NCBI GenBank assembly: GCA_017934745.1
Contig: JAGBIY010000024.1
Span: 1 to 56,071, forward strand
Source: Treponema sp.
GTDB lineage: Bacteria; Spirochaetota; Spirochaetia; Treponematales; Treponemataceae
Direction of reading: 5' to 3'
Length of the DNA stretch: 56,071 nucleotides
Part shown: one piece after another, positions 33,596 to 42,343 of the stretch
Position numbering within the stretch: the first letter of the stretch is position 1
Layout of the letters: every line of letters begins with the position of its first letter
The notes under the pieces: model-generated
Databases searched by the model: none
What the model was told of the DNA's origin: nothing
Seen by the model: the letters and a program-made list of their open reading frames with translations, nothing else
Made by a program: the position numbers and the translations under genes

Positions 33596-35104
33596 ATGGA
33601 TATTTTCGACAACATAAACAGGCTCGCGTCCTACGCGCTCGCCACTGGACTCATAGAAGAGGAGGACGTCGTGTTCGCGAAGAACAGGCTCCTCATGGAA
33701 CTCGGACTCGACGGCTTCGACGGCATGGAGAAGGCCGGGGAGCTTCCCCGCGTGGAGAAGGGCGACCTGGAGGCCATCCTCTCCGAAATCCTCGACTACG
33801 CCGTGGAGAAGGGGATTGTGAAGGATTCGGTTGTGTACAGGGATTTGTTCGACACGAGGCTCATGTCGGTCTTCGTCTCCAAGCCGAGCGAGGTGTCGGC
33901 GAAATTCTGGAATCTGTACGGAAAATCGCCGAAGAAGGCGACGGACTTCTTCTATGAATTCTCGAAGGACACGGACTACATCAGAAGGTACAGGATTTCT
34001 AAGGACGTGAAGTGGAAGGTCGAGACGGAATTCGGGGAGCTGGACATCACGATAAACCTCTCCAAGCCGGAGAAGGGCCCCAAGGCGATAGCCGCCGCGA
34101 AGAACATGAAGCAGACGGGGTATCCTCTCTGCCTCCTATGCAAGGAGAACGTGGGGTACGCCGGAAGGCCCGACCACGCAGCGAGGGGGAACCACAGGAT
34201 AATCCGCCTGGAACTCTCAGGGGAGGAGTGGGGCTTCCAGTATTCGCCGTACGTCTACTACAACGAGCACTGCATCGTCTTCAACTTCGAGCACACTCCG
34301 ATGAGGATTTCAAGGAAGACCTTCTCAAGGCTCCTCGATTTCGTCGGGCAGTTTCCGCACTACATGCTCGGAAGCAACGCCGACCTCCCGATTGTCGGAG
34401 GCTCCATACTGGCGCACGACCATTTCCAGGGGGGGGCGTACGAATTTCCCATGGCGAAGGCCCCATACGAGAGGATGCTTTTGATAGACGGCTTCAAGGA
34501 CGTGGAGTGCGGAATCGTCAAATGGCCGATGAGCGTCATCAGAATCGCATCCAAGAATCCGGAGCGAATCGTGGAGCTTTCGGACAGGATTCTCAGGAAG
34601 TGGAGGGACTACACGGACGAGGGGGCGTTCATATTCTCCGAGACTGACGGGGAGGCTCACAACACGCTGAACCCGATAGCGAGGTTCAGGAACGGAAAAT
34701 ACGAGATGGACCTGGTGCTCAGGAACAACATCGCCACGGAGGAGCATCCTCTCGGAGTCTTCCATCCGCACGCCGAACTGCACCACATAAAGAAGGAGAA
34801 CATCGGACTCATCGAGGTGATGGGGCTGGCGATTCTTCCGGGCAGGCTGAAGTCGGAGCTTTCGGAACTGTCGAAGGCTCTCGTGGAGGGCAGGGACGTG
34901 AAAGCTGATGCGTCGCTCGCAAAGCACGCAGACTGGGTGGAAGGAATCAGGGCGCGGCATCCGAAAATAGACGTGGGCAACGTGGACGACATTTTGAAGC
35001 GCGAGGTGGGGCTTGTCTTCGAGAAGGTGCTTGAACACGCAGGCGTCTTCAAGTGCGACGCAGACGGCCGCGCCGCGTTCAGGCGTTTCACGGACACGAT
35101 TTAA
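33596..35104 (+). CDS. galT: UDP-glucose--hexose-1-phosphate uridylyltransferase, class II
   Basis: A 502-residue Leloir enzyme exchanging UMP between UDP-glucose and galactose 1-phosphate. The length and start (MDIFDNINRLASYAL) are of the larger class II GalT found in Firmicutes, not the 350-residue class I. Seen: NHRIIRLELSGEEWGFQYSPYVYYNEH, SNADLPIVGGSILAHDHFQGG (the catalytic His region), and the conserved C-terminal HPHAELHHIKKENIGLIEVMGLAILPGRL. An operator lies upstream and a 93-base structured element follows before galM. Presumably co-regulated with galM and galK. Confidence 0.95.
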   Translation: MDIFDNINRLASYALATGLIEEEDVVFAKNRLLMELGLDGFDGMEKAGELPRVEKGDLEAILSEILDYAVEKGIVKDSVVYRDLFDTRLMSVFVSKPSEVSAKFWNLYGKSPKKATDFFYEFSKDTDYIRRYRISKDVKWKVETEFGELDITINLSKPEKGPKAIAAAKNMKQTGYPLCLLCKENVGYAGRPDHAARGNHRIIRLELSGEEWGFQYSPYVYYNEHCIVFNFEHTPMRISRKTFSRLLDFVGQFPHYMLGSNADLPIVGGSILAHDHFQGGAYEFPMAKAPYERMLLIDGFKDVECGIVKWPMSVIRIASKNPERIVELSDRILRKWRDYTDEGAFIFSETDGEAHNTLNPIARFRNGKYEMDLVLRNNIATEEHPLGVFHPHAELHHIKKENIGLIEVMGLAILPGRLKSELSELSKALVEGRDVKADASLAKHADWVEGIRARHPKIDVGNVDDILKREVGLVFEKVLEHAGVFKCDADGRAAFRRFTDTI

Positions 35105-35169
35105 TGTTTAGGATTTTCGTAGGGCGAAAGTCGAGTTTGCGCATATCGCAGTTGCCGAAACAAGCTCCC

Positions 35170-35262
35170 AGCGGGAACCCTGATTGAAAAACGGCAGTAC
35201 CGCTTCGCGGTGGCGTTAACATCGCTTGCGATGTTTAGTGTTTTTCAATCAGGAACCCCGCT
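35170..35262. repeat. 93-base nested inverted-repeat (three-way junction) element
   Basis: Between galT and galM. Outer stem: AGCGGG/CCCGCT, a symmetric AAC/AAC internal loop, then 14 uninterrupted pairs (35179-35192 with 35240-35253, CCTGATTGAAAAAC). Enclosed are two further hairpins: CCGC-TTC-GCGG and ACATCGC-TT-GCGATGT. It could be a folded leader or attenuator RNA, or a small mobile repeat. It has no T-tract, so it is not a simple terminator. Confidence 0.75.
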
Positions 35263-35321
35263 TCCGCTCGTTTCGGCCATTTCATTGTGAAAACTTGGCG
35301 TTCGGCAAAGGAGTTTTTTTT

Positions 35322-36413
35322 ATGGCTATTGAAAGTGTTTTGAATGGAAAGGTCGGAATCGAGGAGAAGACGATCGGAGACGGGGTCAAGCTCTTCACCG
35401 TTTCGAACGGGAAGGTGAGCTTCTCGGTGATGAACTACGGCTGCACGGTTACGAGGCTGCTCGTTCCCGACAGGGACGGGCGCGCGACGGACATCGTTCT
35501 TGGGTTCGACGATTTGGCGGGGTACGAGTCGTGCACGGACTCCAGGGGCGCCGTTGTCGGGCGCGTCGCGAACAGGATTTCCGGCGCGTCGTTCACGATG
35601 GACGGGAAGGTCTACGACCTCGACAAGAACGACGGCGGGAACACCCTGCACGGCGGTTTCACCAGGTTCGAGAAGATGCTTTGGGAGGCGGACACGTTCT
35701 TCGACGAGAACGCGGACGGACACCCGGCGGGGGTCGTCTTCAGGAGAACCAGCCGGGACGGCGAGCAGGGATTCCCCGGAAACCTCGACATTACGGTCGT
35801 CTACAGCCTGAATTCGCGCGACGAATTGACTTTTTCCTACCGCGCGGTCCCGGACAGGAAGACGCCCGTGAACATGACGAACCACACGTATTTCAACTTG
35901 AACGGTGTCCTCGACTCCAAGCGCGACGTGCTGAACCACGTCATGACGCTCGACTCCGACAAGATTCTGGAGATAGACGGGCAGCTCATACCGACGGGAA
36001 GGATTCTCGACGTGTCCGAGCGGAGCGAGTTCGACTTCAGGAAGGGCAAGGAGGTCGGAATGGACATCGGAAAGTGCGACGAAAGGATAGGCGGCGGCTA
36101 CGACAACTGCTTCGTCACGAAGGCGTTCGGGGGGAACGCGGGGAAGCCCGTCTTCTTCGGCACCGTCTCTTCCCCCATCACCGGGATTTCAATGGACATG
36201 TTCACGGACCAGGAGGGGATGCAGGTGTATTCCGGGAATTTCCTCGACGGCGGCAGGGGCAAGGGCGGATTCGTCGACGAGAAGTACGGCGGAATCTGCT
36301 TCGAGTCCCAGCGTTTGGTCGACTCTGTGAACAGGAAGGAATTCCCGAGTCCGTTCGTCGAGGCGGGCGGGGTGTACAGTTCCACGACGGTCTACAGGTT
36401 CGGGAACTGCTGA
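35322..36413 (+). CDS. galM: Aldose 1-epimerase (mutarotase)
   Basis: A 363-residue enzyme converting beta- to alpha-galactose, as needed by GalK after beta-galactosidase action. Family motifs: NYGCTVTRLLVPDRDG, GRVANRISGASF, NTLHGGF (with the catalytic His region), NMTNHTYFNLNG (second active-site His) and a late YDNCFV. The catalytic Glu is expected in the C-terminal CFESQ segment. AAAGGAG eight bases before the ATG at 35322 decides the start. Followed by galK after 46 bases. Confidence 0.95.
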   Translation: MAIESVLNGKVGIEEKTIGDGVKLFTVSNGKVSFSVMNYGCTVTRLLVPDRDGRATDIVLGFDDLAGYESCTDSRGAVVGRVANRISGASFTMDGKVYDLDKNDGGNTLHGGFTRFEKMLWEADTFFDENADGHPAGVVFRRTSRDGEQGFPGNLDITVVYSLNSRDELTFSYRAVPDRKTPVNMTNHTYFNLNGVLDSKRDVLNHVMTLDSDKILEIDGQLIPTGRILDVSERSEFDFRKGKEVGMDIGKCDERIGGGYDNCFVTKAFGGNAGKPVFFGTVSSPITGISMDMFTDQEGMQVYSGNFLDGGRGKGGFVDEKYGGICFESQRLVDSVNRKEFPSPFVEAGGVYSSTTVYRFGNC

Positions 36414-36459
36414 CGCTTCGGAACGGAATTTGATGATTTGAAGAAGGAGGAAATTGGAA

Positions 36460-37662
36460 ATGGCTTCATCGCTTACAAGCAGGGAATACGCTCCCTCTGA
36501 ATTGAAGGAAGAATTCATGAGGGTGTACGGAGAGGGGGACGGAGTGCGGATTTTCTCCTCTCCCGCCAGAATCAACATAATCGGGGAGCACATCGACTAC
36601 AACGGCGGCAAGGTGTTCCCGGCGGCCATCGACCGCTACCTCTACGTCGCGATTCGGAAGCGCGCGGACAGGAAGGTCTTGTACAACGACATGCGCTTCC
36701 CCGGAAAATTCGAGTTCTCCATCGACGACGACTTCGCCTTCAAGAAGGAGAACGACTACGCGAACTACCTGAACGGAATCCTCAGCCAGATGAAGGGGAT
36801 GGGCTTCGTCTTCCCGTGCGGGTTCGAGGTGCTCATGGTCTCAAACATTCCGGCGGGCGGCGGCATCTCCTCAAGTTCCGCCCTCGAATGCGGCTTCGCC
36901 TACGCCGTGAGCGAGACGTTCGGCTTTTCGATAGGGCGTGTGGAAATCGCGAAGCTCGGACAGATGAGCGAGCACAAATTCATGGGCGTGAACTGCGGGA
37001 TAATGGACCAGTTCATAATCGCGACGGGAAAGAGGAATTTCGCTGAGAAGCTCGACTGCGCCACGCTCGAATACGAGTACGCGCCGCTTGAGCTTGGCGA
37101 CTACCGCTTCGTCGTCATGAACACGAACAAGGTCAGGAAGCTCTCCGACTCCAAATACAACGAGAGGAGGGGCGAGTGCGAGAGGGCGCTTTCCCTCTTG
37201 AACGACGCGGGCGTGGACGTTCCGTCCCTCTGTTCCTTGACCCCGGAGAGGTGGGAGGAAGTTAAGTCCGCCGTCTCCGATTCCGTCCTCCAGAAAAGGG
37301 CCGCGCACTGCGTCTACGAGAACAGGCGCGTTGAGGAGGCCGTCTCCGCGCTCAAAAGAAACGACCTCGTCCGTCTGGGCGGGCTTTTGAACGAGAGCCA
37401 CGAGTCCCTGCGCTCTCTCTACGAAGTGACGGGCATCGAGCTGGACACTCTCGCCGACGCCGCCAGGAACGAGCAGGGCTGCCTCGGCGCGCGCATGACA
37501 GGTGCCGGTTTCGGCGGCTGCGCCATCGCCCTTGTGCACAAGGACTCGATAGAATCTTTCGTGGAGGGCGTCCAATCTAAGTATGCGTCCGTGGTCGGCT
37601 ACGAGGCCGGGTTCTTCGCGTGCCGTTCGGGCGACGGCGTTTCGCGCGTGGAGGGAGTCTGA
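36460..37662 (+). CDS. galK: Galactokinase
   Basis: A 400-residue GHMP kinase phosphorylating galactose at C1. Signature regions: SSPARINIIGEHIDYNGG (galactokinase signature with the GEH-DY core, residues about 31-48), the ATP loop PAGGGISSSSALECG, and motif 3 MTGAGFGGCAIAL. AAGGAGG nine bases before the ATG at 36460 is preferred to a TTG six bases upstream. It completes galT-galM-galK; a GC-rich hairpin follows before lacI. Confidence 0.95.
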   Translation: MASSLTSREYAPSELKEEFMRVYGEGDGVRIFSSPARINIIGEHIDYNGGKVFPAAIDRYLYVAIRKRADRKVLYNDMRFPGKFEFSIDDDFAFKKENDYANYLNGILSQMKGMGFVFPCGFEVLMVSNIPAGGGISSSSALECGFAYAVSETFGFSIGRVEIAKLGQMSEHKFMGVNCGIMDQFIIATGKRNFAEKLDCATLEYEYAPLELGDYRFVVMNTNKVRKLSDSKYNERRGECERALSLLNDAGVDVPSLCSLTPERWEEVKSAVSDSVLQKRAAHCVYENRRVEEAVSALKRNDLVRLGGLLNESHESLRSLYEVTGIELDTLADAARNEQGCLGARMTGAGFGGCAIALVHKDSIESFVEGVQSKYASVVGYEAGFFACRSGDGVSRVEGV

Positions 37663-37675
37663 GCCTGTAGGACGC

Positions 37676-37710
37676 GGCATCCTGATCCCCCCCTGGGGGG
37701 CCGGGATGCC
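37676..37710 (+). terminator. GC-rich hairpin after galK, probable terminator
   Basis: GGCATCC (37676-37682) pairs with GGATGCC (37704-37710) and six C with six G inside. Only a short T-poor tract (CAAAATCTTTG) follows, so termination may be partial. Confidence 0.5.
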
Positions 37711-37722
37711 CAAAATCTTTGT

Positions 37723-37751
37723 TTGACAATTTGTGCAATCGGTTGCATAAT
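37723..37751 (+). promoter_or_regulatory. Promoter of the LacI-type regulator
   Basis: TTGACA (37723-37728) and CATAAT (37746-37751) with a 17-base spacer. The -10 ends 6 bases before the ATG at 37758, so the message would be leaderless. Confidence 0.7.
37734..37747. promoter_or_regulatory. LacI-family operator in its own gene's promoter
   Basis: TGCAATCGGTTGCA, identical to operator 1 of the galactan operon, fills the -35/-10 spacer. Binding here would give autorepression. Confidence 0.75.
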
Positions 37752-37757
37752 CGTCTT

Positions 37758-38780
37758 ATGGACAAGCATTTGCACAACGTACCGTTCACGATGGACGACA
37801 TAGCGATGGAGCTTGGAATATCCAAGAGCACCGTGTCTAGGGCGCTCGCCGGTTCCAGGCGGATAAGCGAGGAGACGAAGAGGAGGGTCGCCGAGTGCGC
37901 ATCCGCCCACGGCTTCATCCCGAACCTGGCGGCAAAGGCGCTGGCGAGCAGGAAGACGCTGAACATCGCGGCCGTCATGCCGTTCGAGGCCTCCAGCGTC
38001 GAGATGATGTTCTTCCACGAGTGCCTGAGCGGAATGGTGAAGAAGGCTGCCGAATCCGACTACAGCGTCCTCGTGTGCATGAGCGATGCGGAAGGCGGCT
38101 CGGAGAACCAGCTTGAGAAAGTCATACAGAACAGGAAGGTGGACGGCGTGGTCCTCACCCAGCTTCGCCGCGGCGACAGGAACCTGGCCTACCTGAAGTC
38201 CGAGGGGTTCCCGTTCGTGGTGATAGGCTCCGTGGACGACGACGGGGTCTGCCAGGTGGACTCCAAGATGAGCGAGTGCTGCGAGGCGTTCACGAGGGAG
38301 TGCGTGCTCCGCGAGATGAAGGCCGGAGTCGTCGGAGGAAAGGGGAGCGTGCTTTTCGTATGCGGCACCCTCGACGTGGAGGCTAACAACAACAGGCTTT
38401 CCGGTTTCCTTTCCGGAATGGAGAGCCCGGTGTTCGAAGGCGTCCAGTACGCAGTCTGCACAGACTCCGACGACATAGACGGCTCCGTCTGCGACGGAAA
38501 GTGGAGGCTGATTCTCTGCTCGGACGACGTCGTGTGCGTGAATGTCATGTCGGTCTTGAAGGCGGCCGGGCTTGAGGTCGGAAAGGATGTCAGGCTAGCG
38601 TCTTTCCACGACAGCGTGCTCCTTTCGACGAGCAATCCTCCCGTGAGCGCGCTCAAGGTGGACGCGAGCGGGCTTGGCGATGTGGCTGTGGACTCTGTGC
38701 TCTCCCTTGTCGCCGGAAAGGACGTCGAGAAGAGAAGGTTCGTCGGCTGCTCGTTCATGTTCAGGGATTCCACGGACTGA
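37758..38780 (+). CDS. LacI-family repressor of galactan/galactose genes
   Basis: A 340-residue regulator: helix-turn-helix at residues about 9-60 (FTMDDIAMELGISKSTVSRALAGSRRISEETKRRV in part, the classic LacI pattern) and a periplasmic-binding-protein-like effector domain (MPFEASSVEMMFFHECLSG..., RKVDGVVLTQ, DSVLLSTSNPPVSALKVD). Its own promoter, the GH53 operon promoter and the galT upstream region carry the same palindrome, so it is very likely the local repressor, with galactose or a galacto-oligosaccharide as inducer (inference). The ATG at 37758 has no Shine-Dalgarno site; a TTG at 37719 lies inside the promoter and is rejected. Confidence 0.93.
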   Translation: MDKHLHNVPFTMDDIAMELGISKSTVSRALAGSRRISEETKRRVAECASAHGFIPNLAAKALASRKTLNIAAVMPFEASSVEMMFFHECLSGMVKKAAESDYSVLVCMSDAEGGSENQLEKVIQNRKVDGVVLTQLRRGDRNLAYLKSEGFPFVVIGSVDDDGVCQVDSKMSECCEAFTRECVLREMKAGVVGGKGSVLFVCGTLDVEANNNRLSGFLSGMESPVFEGVQYAVCTDSDDIDGSVCDGKWRLILCSDDVVCVNVMSVLKAAGLEVGKDVRLASFHDSVLLSTSNPPVSALKVDASGLGDVAVDSVLSLVAGKDVEKRRFVGCSFMFRDSTD

Positions 38781-38809
38781 GGGCGCGCTGTTTTTTTAAG
38801 GGGGAAAAA

Positions 38810-40045
38810 GTGAAGTTGGCGAGGACGGTTTTTTTTGGTGCGGTTTTGAGGGCGGCTGTTTCTTTTTTGGCGGTTTCTTCAATCTTCGCGCTTTTCTCGT
38901 GTTCCAGGCGGAATTCGAGGATTTCGGAGGACGGGACTGTGACGCTCGTCGTCTGGGAGTCCACGAACGGGCCTGACGAATTCATAAGGCAGGCGGGGAA
39001 AATCTACGAGGAGACGCACCCGAAGACGAAGATAAAATTCGTGAACGTGGAGCTTGGGGACGCCGTGGGGCAGATTGCGCTCGACGGGCCTGCGGGTGTT
39101 GGGCCTGACGTTTTCGCGGCTCCGCACGACAAACTCGGAACTCTCGCGATTGGCGGCCACGTCCTCTACACGGAGAATGCCGACGAGGTGAGGGAGAAGG
39201 CCCTTCCCCTTTGCTCCAAGGCTTTGACCTACGACGGCATGATGTACGGCTACCCCGTGTCGGCCGAGACTTACGCGCTCTTCTACAACAAGAGCCTCAT
39301 CGCGGAGGGCGATGTTCCACGGACATGGGAGGCTCTCGCAGACTGGACGGCGAAATTCAACAAGGAGAATCCTGGGAAGAACGGCTTCGTCATGAACGTG
39401 GGCGACGGCTACTACACGATTCTCTTCACCACGGCCGACGGGAACAGGCTCTTCGGCGAGTCCGGGACGGACACCGAGAATTCCAACATCAATTCGGAGA
39501 AGTCCGTGAGGGGAATGGAGTTCTTCCAGAGCCTGAGGAAGACGGTGGACATTCCTTCCGCCGACCTTGACACGGCTTCCGTCGACGCGGCTTTCCAGAG
39601 CGGAAACGCGGCCATGCACATAACTGGATTGTGGAACGTCGTGAATTTCGAGAAGGCCGGGCTTGATTTCGGCACCGCGCCCCTTCCTTCCCTTCCGGGG
39701 GACGACAGGCCCGCTGCTTCTTTCAGCGGAACCAGGGCGATGTTCGTCTCCGCCTATTCCGACTTCCCCGACCAGGCCAACGATTTCGCCCGCTTCCTGA
39801 TGAGCGACGAGATGCAGCTCCTCCGCTTCAAGCTCACGGGCGCGCTTCCGAGCACGAGGGTGCCCGTTGGAAGCGCGTACCTTTCAGGCATGATGAGGCA
39901 GCTGGAGTACGCCTTCCCGATGCCGTCGATTCCGGAGATGAACAAATACTGGAATTCGATGAACAACGCCTCCAAGAACATCTGGGACGGAGCGGACGTC
40001 AGGAAGGAGCTTGACGCGTGCAACAGGGCGATTCTTGAGAAGTGA
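38810..40045 (+). CDS. Sugar ABC transporter substrate-binding lipoprotein (MalE-like)
   Basis: A 411-residue extracytoplasmic binding protein, likely for galacto-oligosaccharides. The start is GTG at 38810 with AAGGGGG five bases upstream. Signal peptide with lipobox ALFSC (Cys31), then the family start TVTLVVWES and typical GVGPDVFAAPHDKLGTLA, YPVSAETYALFYNK and GLWNVVNF elements of the MalE (family 1) group. It lies 29 bases after lacI, so the two may be one transcript, and is followed by two permeases and the GH35 enzyme. Specificity is inferred from context. Confidence 0.92.
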   Translation: MKLARTVFFGAVLRAAVSFLAVSSIFALFSCSRRNSRISEDGTVTLVVWESTNGPDEFIRQAGKIYEETHPKTKIKFVNVELGDAVGQIALDGPAGVGPDVFAAPHDKLGTLAIGGHVLYTENADEVREKALPLCSKALTYDGMMYGYPVSAETYALFYNKSLIAEGDVPRTWEALADWTAKFNKENPGKNGFVMNVGDGYYTILFTTADGNRLFGESGTDTENSNINSEKSVRGMEFFQSLRKTVDIPSADLDTASVDAAFQSGNAAMHITGLWNVVNFEKAGLDFGTAPLPSLPGDDRPAASFSGTRAMFVSAYSDFPDQANDFARFLMSDEMQLLRFKLTGALPSTRVPVGSAYLSGMMRQLEYAFPMPSIPEMNKYWNSMNNASKNIWDGADVRKELDACNRAILEK

Positions 40046-40084
40046 AAATGTTCGGTGGGAAAAAATCAAATATGGAGAAAAAAA

Positions 40085-41404
40085 ATGGCTGAACTGAGAA
40101 CCGACAAATCCGACTCCCGTAAAGTGAGAGTCGCCGCGTCCTGCTTCATGGGGCTGGCGCACATCGTCTTCCTGAAGGACTATCTGAAAGGCGCGCTCTT
40201 CGCACTGTGCGAGGTCGCCTTCATCTGCTTCGTCCCGGCCGCGGCTGGAAAGCTTTTCGACCTTGTGACGCTCGGCACTCCGCATCCCGGAATCCCGATA
40301 AAGCTCCGCGACAACTCCCTCTTCATGATGATAGACGGAATCCTGACACTCTCCGTCGTCGCGGTGTTCGCCATCGTCTACGTCCTGAGCGTCAAGAGCG
40401 CGTCGAAGGGCTACGACGAGTACTGCAGGACGGGGAGGTTCAAGACTCAGCGCGAGTCGTTCGACATGACTCTCGGAAAGTCGTTCCCGATTTTCGGAAT
40501 GGCCCCTGCTTTCGTCATGGTGCTCGTCTTCGTCCTCGTTCCGCTCGTCTTTTCCGTGATGGTGGCGTTCACGAACTATTCGGCTCCGGCCCACATATCC
40601 CCGAACAACACGATAGACTGGGTGGGCTTCAAGAATTTCGCGTCGCTCCTCGGCGGAGGAAGCTCTTGGTCGTCGGGTTTCGCCCGCGTCGCCGTCTGGA
40701 CCCTCGTCTGGGCCGTCATGGCGACGCTCACCTGCTATCTCGGGGGGCTTGCCATAGCCGTCCAGCTCAAGGAGATAAAGTTCTCTCTCAATCCGCTGTT
40801 CAGGTTCGTCTTCATCCTGCCGTACGCGGTTCCGAACGTCGTCTCAATGCTCGTCTGGAAGAACCTCTTGAACGGAACTTCGGGAATCATAAACAGGACT
40901 CTCATCCACATCGGCATCATAACGAATCCGATTCCGTGGCTCTCCGACCCGCTCCTCGCCCAAGTCGTCTGCATCCTCGTGAACCTGTGGGCGGGCTTCG
41001 GCTACTTCATGCTGCTTTCGATGGGCACGATGACCGCGATAAGCGAGGACATGTACGAGGCCGCGAGGATGGACGGAGCGAGCAGGTTCGACATATTCAA
41101 GAAGATAACCCTTCCGCTCGTGCTCTACCAGACGCTTCCGCTCATCATCATGAGCTTCGCGCACAACGTGAACAACTTCGGAGCCATCTATTTCCTCACG
41201 AACGGCTCCCCTTCCGTGGCGGACTCCACGACCACGATGGCCGGCGGAACGGACATCCTCGTCACCTGGATATACAAGCTCACGATGGACCTTCAGCAGT
41301 ACCAGTACGCTTCCGTCATAGCGGTGATGATTTTCATCGTCCTCGCGCCGTTCGCCATCTGGCAGTTCAGGCAGACGAAGGCGTACAAAGAAGGCTCCGT
41401 TTGA
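40085..41404 (+). CDS. Sugar ABC transporter permease (MalF-like)
   Basis: A 439-residue inner-membrane permease. An N-terminal extension with two extra hydrophobic segments (residues about 30-60 and 75-105) precedes the MetI-like domain, as in MalF of several Gram-positive systems. The EAA loop EAARMDGASRFDIFKKITLPL (about 325-345, partly quoted) contacts the ATPase. GGAG precedes the ATG at 40085, which is preferred to an earlier start at 40055. Pairs with the next gene. No ATPase gene lies in this cluster, so a shared MsmK-type ATPase elsewhere is expected. Confidence 0.93.
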   Translation: MAELRTDKSDSRKVRVAASCFMGLAHIVFLKDYLKGALFALCEVAFICFVPAAAGKLFDLVTLGTPHPGIPIKLRDNSLFMMIDGILTLSVVAVFAIVYVLSVKSASKGYDEYCRTGRFKTQRESFDMTLGKSFPIFGMAPAFVMVLVFVLVPLVFSVMVAFTNYSAPAHISPNNTIDWVGFKNFASLLGGGSSWSSGFARVAVWTLVWAVMATLTCYLGGLAIAVQLKEIKFSLNPLFRFVFILPYAVPNVVSMLVWKNLLNGTSGIINRTLIHIGIITNPIPWLSDPLLAQVVCILVNLWAGFGYFMLLSMGTMTAISEDMYEAARMDGASRFDIFKKITLPLVLYQTLPLIIMSFAHNVNNFGAIYFLTNGSPSVADSTTTMAGGTDILVTWIYKLTMDLQQYQYASVIAVMIFIVLAPFAIWQFRQTKAYKEGSV

Positions 41405-41432
41405 TTTTTTTTCGATGAGTTATGGAGGAATT

Positions 41433-42284
41433 ATGAGTCAGATTAGATACACATCGTTCGCGGAGAGGCTCAACAGGTCGATTACATACGTCATGTTCCT
41501 CGCCCTGTCGGCAATCGTCGTATATCCGCTCGTTTACGTCGTCGCGGGCGCGTTCTCTCCGGGAAATTCGATAGCCGCCCTGAACATCGTCCCGTTCAAG
41601 GACGGTTTCACGGTCGAGCATTTCAGGACGCTCTTCATGGAGACGAACTACGGGCGGTGGTTCCTGAACACCCTCGTCATCTCGCTTGAGACTTCCGTCC
41701 TGACGGTTCTCGTCTCGTCGCTTTCGGCCTACGTCTTCTCCAGGTTCAACTTCCGCTTCAAGAAGTCGTTCCTGATGTCGCTCCTCATTCTGCAGATTTT
41801 TCCGAGCTTCGTGGGGATGATAGCGATCTACGTCATCCTCTTGAGAATCGGGGGCCTCGACACGCTCTGGGGGCTGACCCTCGTCTACACTGCCGGGAAC
41901 ATTCCCTACAACACCTGGCTCGTGAAGAACTACATGGACACGGTGTCCAAGAACCTTGACGAGGCCGCGAGGATGGACGGAGCGAGCCATTTCAGGGTCT
42001 TCTGGCAGATAATAATGCCCGTGGCGCGTCCGATAATCATCTTTTTGGCGATAACGAGCTTCACGGCTCCGTGGATGGACTTCATCTTCCCGAAGATGGT
42101 GCTCCGAAGCCCGGAGAACCAGACTCTCGCGCTGGGGCTTTTCAGCTTCGTCTCCGACAAGAAGAACGAATTCACCGTGTTCGCGGCCGGAGCGTTGATT
42201 GTCGCCGTTCCGTTCGTGGTCTTCTTCCTCTTTACGCAGAAGACTCTCGTGACGAGTTTCGGCGGAGCGGCCGTGAAGGAGTAG
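41433..42284 (+). CDS. Sugar ABC transporter permease (MalG-like)
   Basis: A 283-residue inner-membrane permease with six hydrophobic segments and the EAA loop EAARMDGASHFRVFWQII. It ends KTLVTSFGGAAVKE, typical of MalG-like proteins, where the C-terminus reaches the ATPase. GGAGG four bases before the ATG at 41433 decides the start over 41415. It is followed after 59 bases by the GH35 gene. Confidence 0.94.
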   Translation: MSQIRYTSFAERLNRSITYVMFLALSAIVVYPLVYVVAGAFSPGNSIAALNIVPFKDGFTVEHFRTLFMETNYGRWFLNTLVISLETSVLTVLVSSLSAYVFSRFNFRFKKSFLMSLLILQIFPSFVGMIAIYVILLRIGGLDTLWGLTLVYTAGNIPYNTWLVKNYMDTVSKNLDEAARMDGASHFRVFWQIIMPVARPIIIFLAITSFTAPWMDFIFPKMVLRSPENQTLALGLFSFVSDKKNEFTVFAAGALIVAVPFVVFFLFTQKTLVTSFGGAAVKE

Positions 42285-42343
42285 GGGAGTCCCTGCGGAA
42301 TTTTTGTGTGGTTTGGCAACTGGTAACTTTGGGGGAAACGGAA

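Noticed and set aside
35179..35253. Simple rho-independent terminator after galT
   Set aside because: The stem encloses two more hairpins and lacks a T-tract after the closing strand.
37719..37757. TTG start extending the LacI regulator by 13 residues
   Set aside because: The codon lies inside the -35/-10 region and operator; the ATG at 37758 gives a normal LacI N-terminus.
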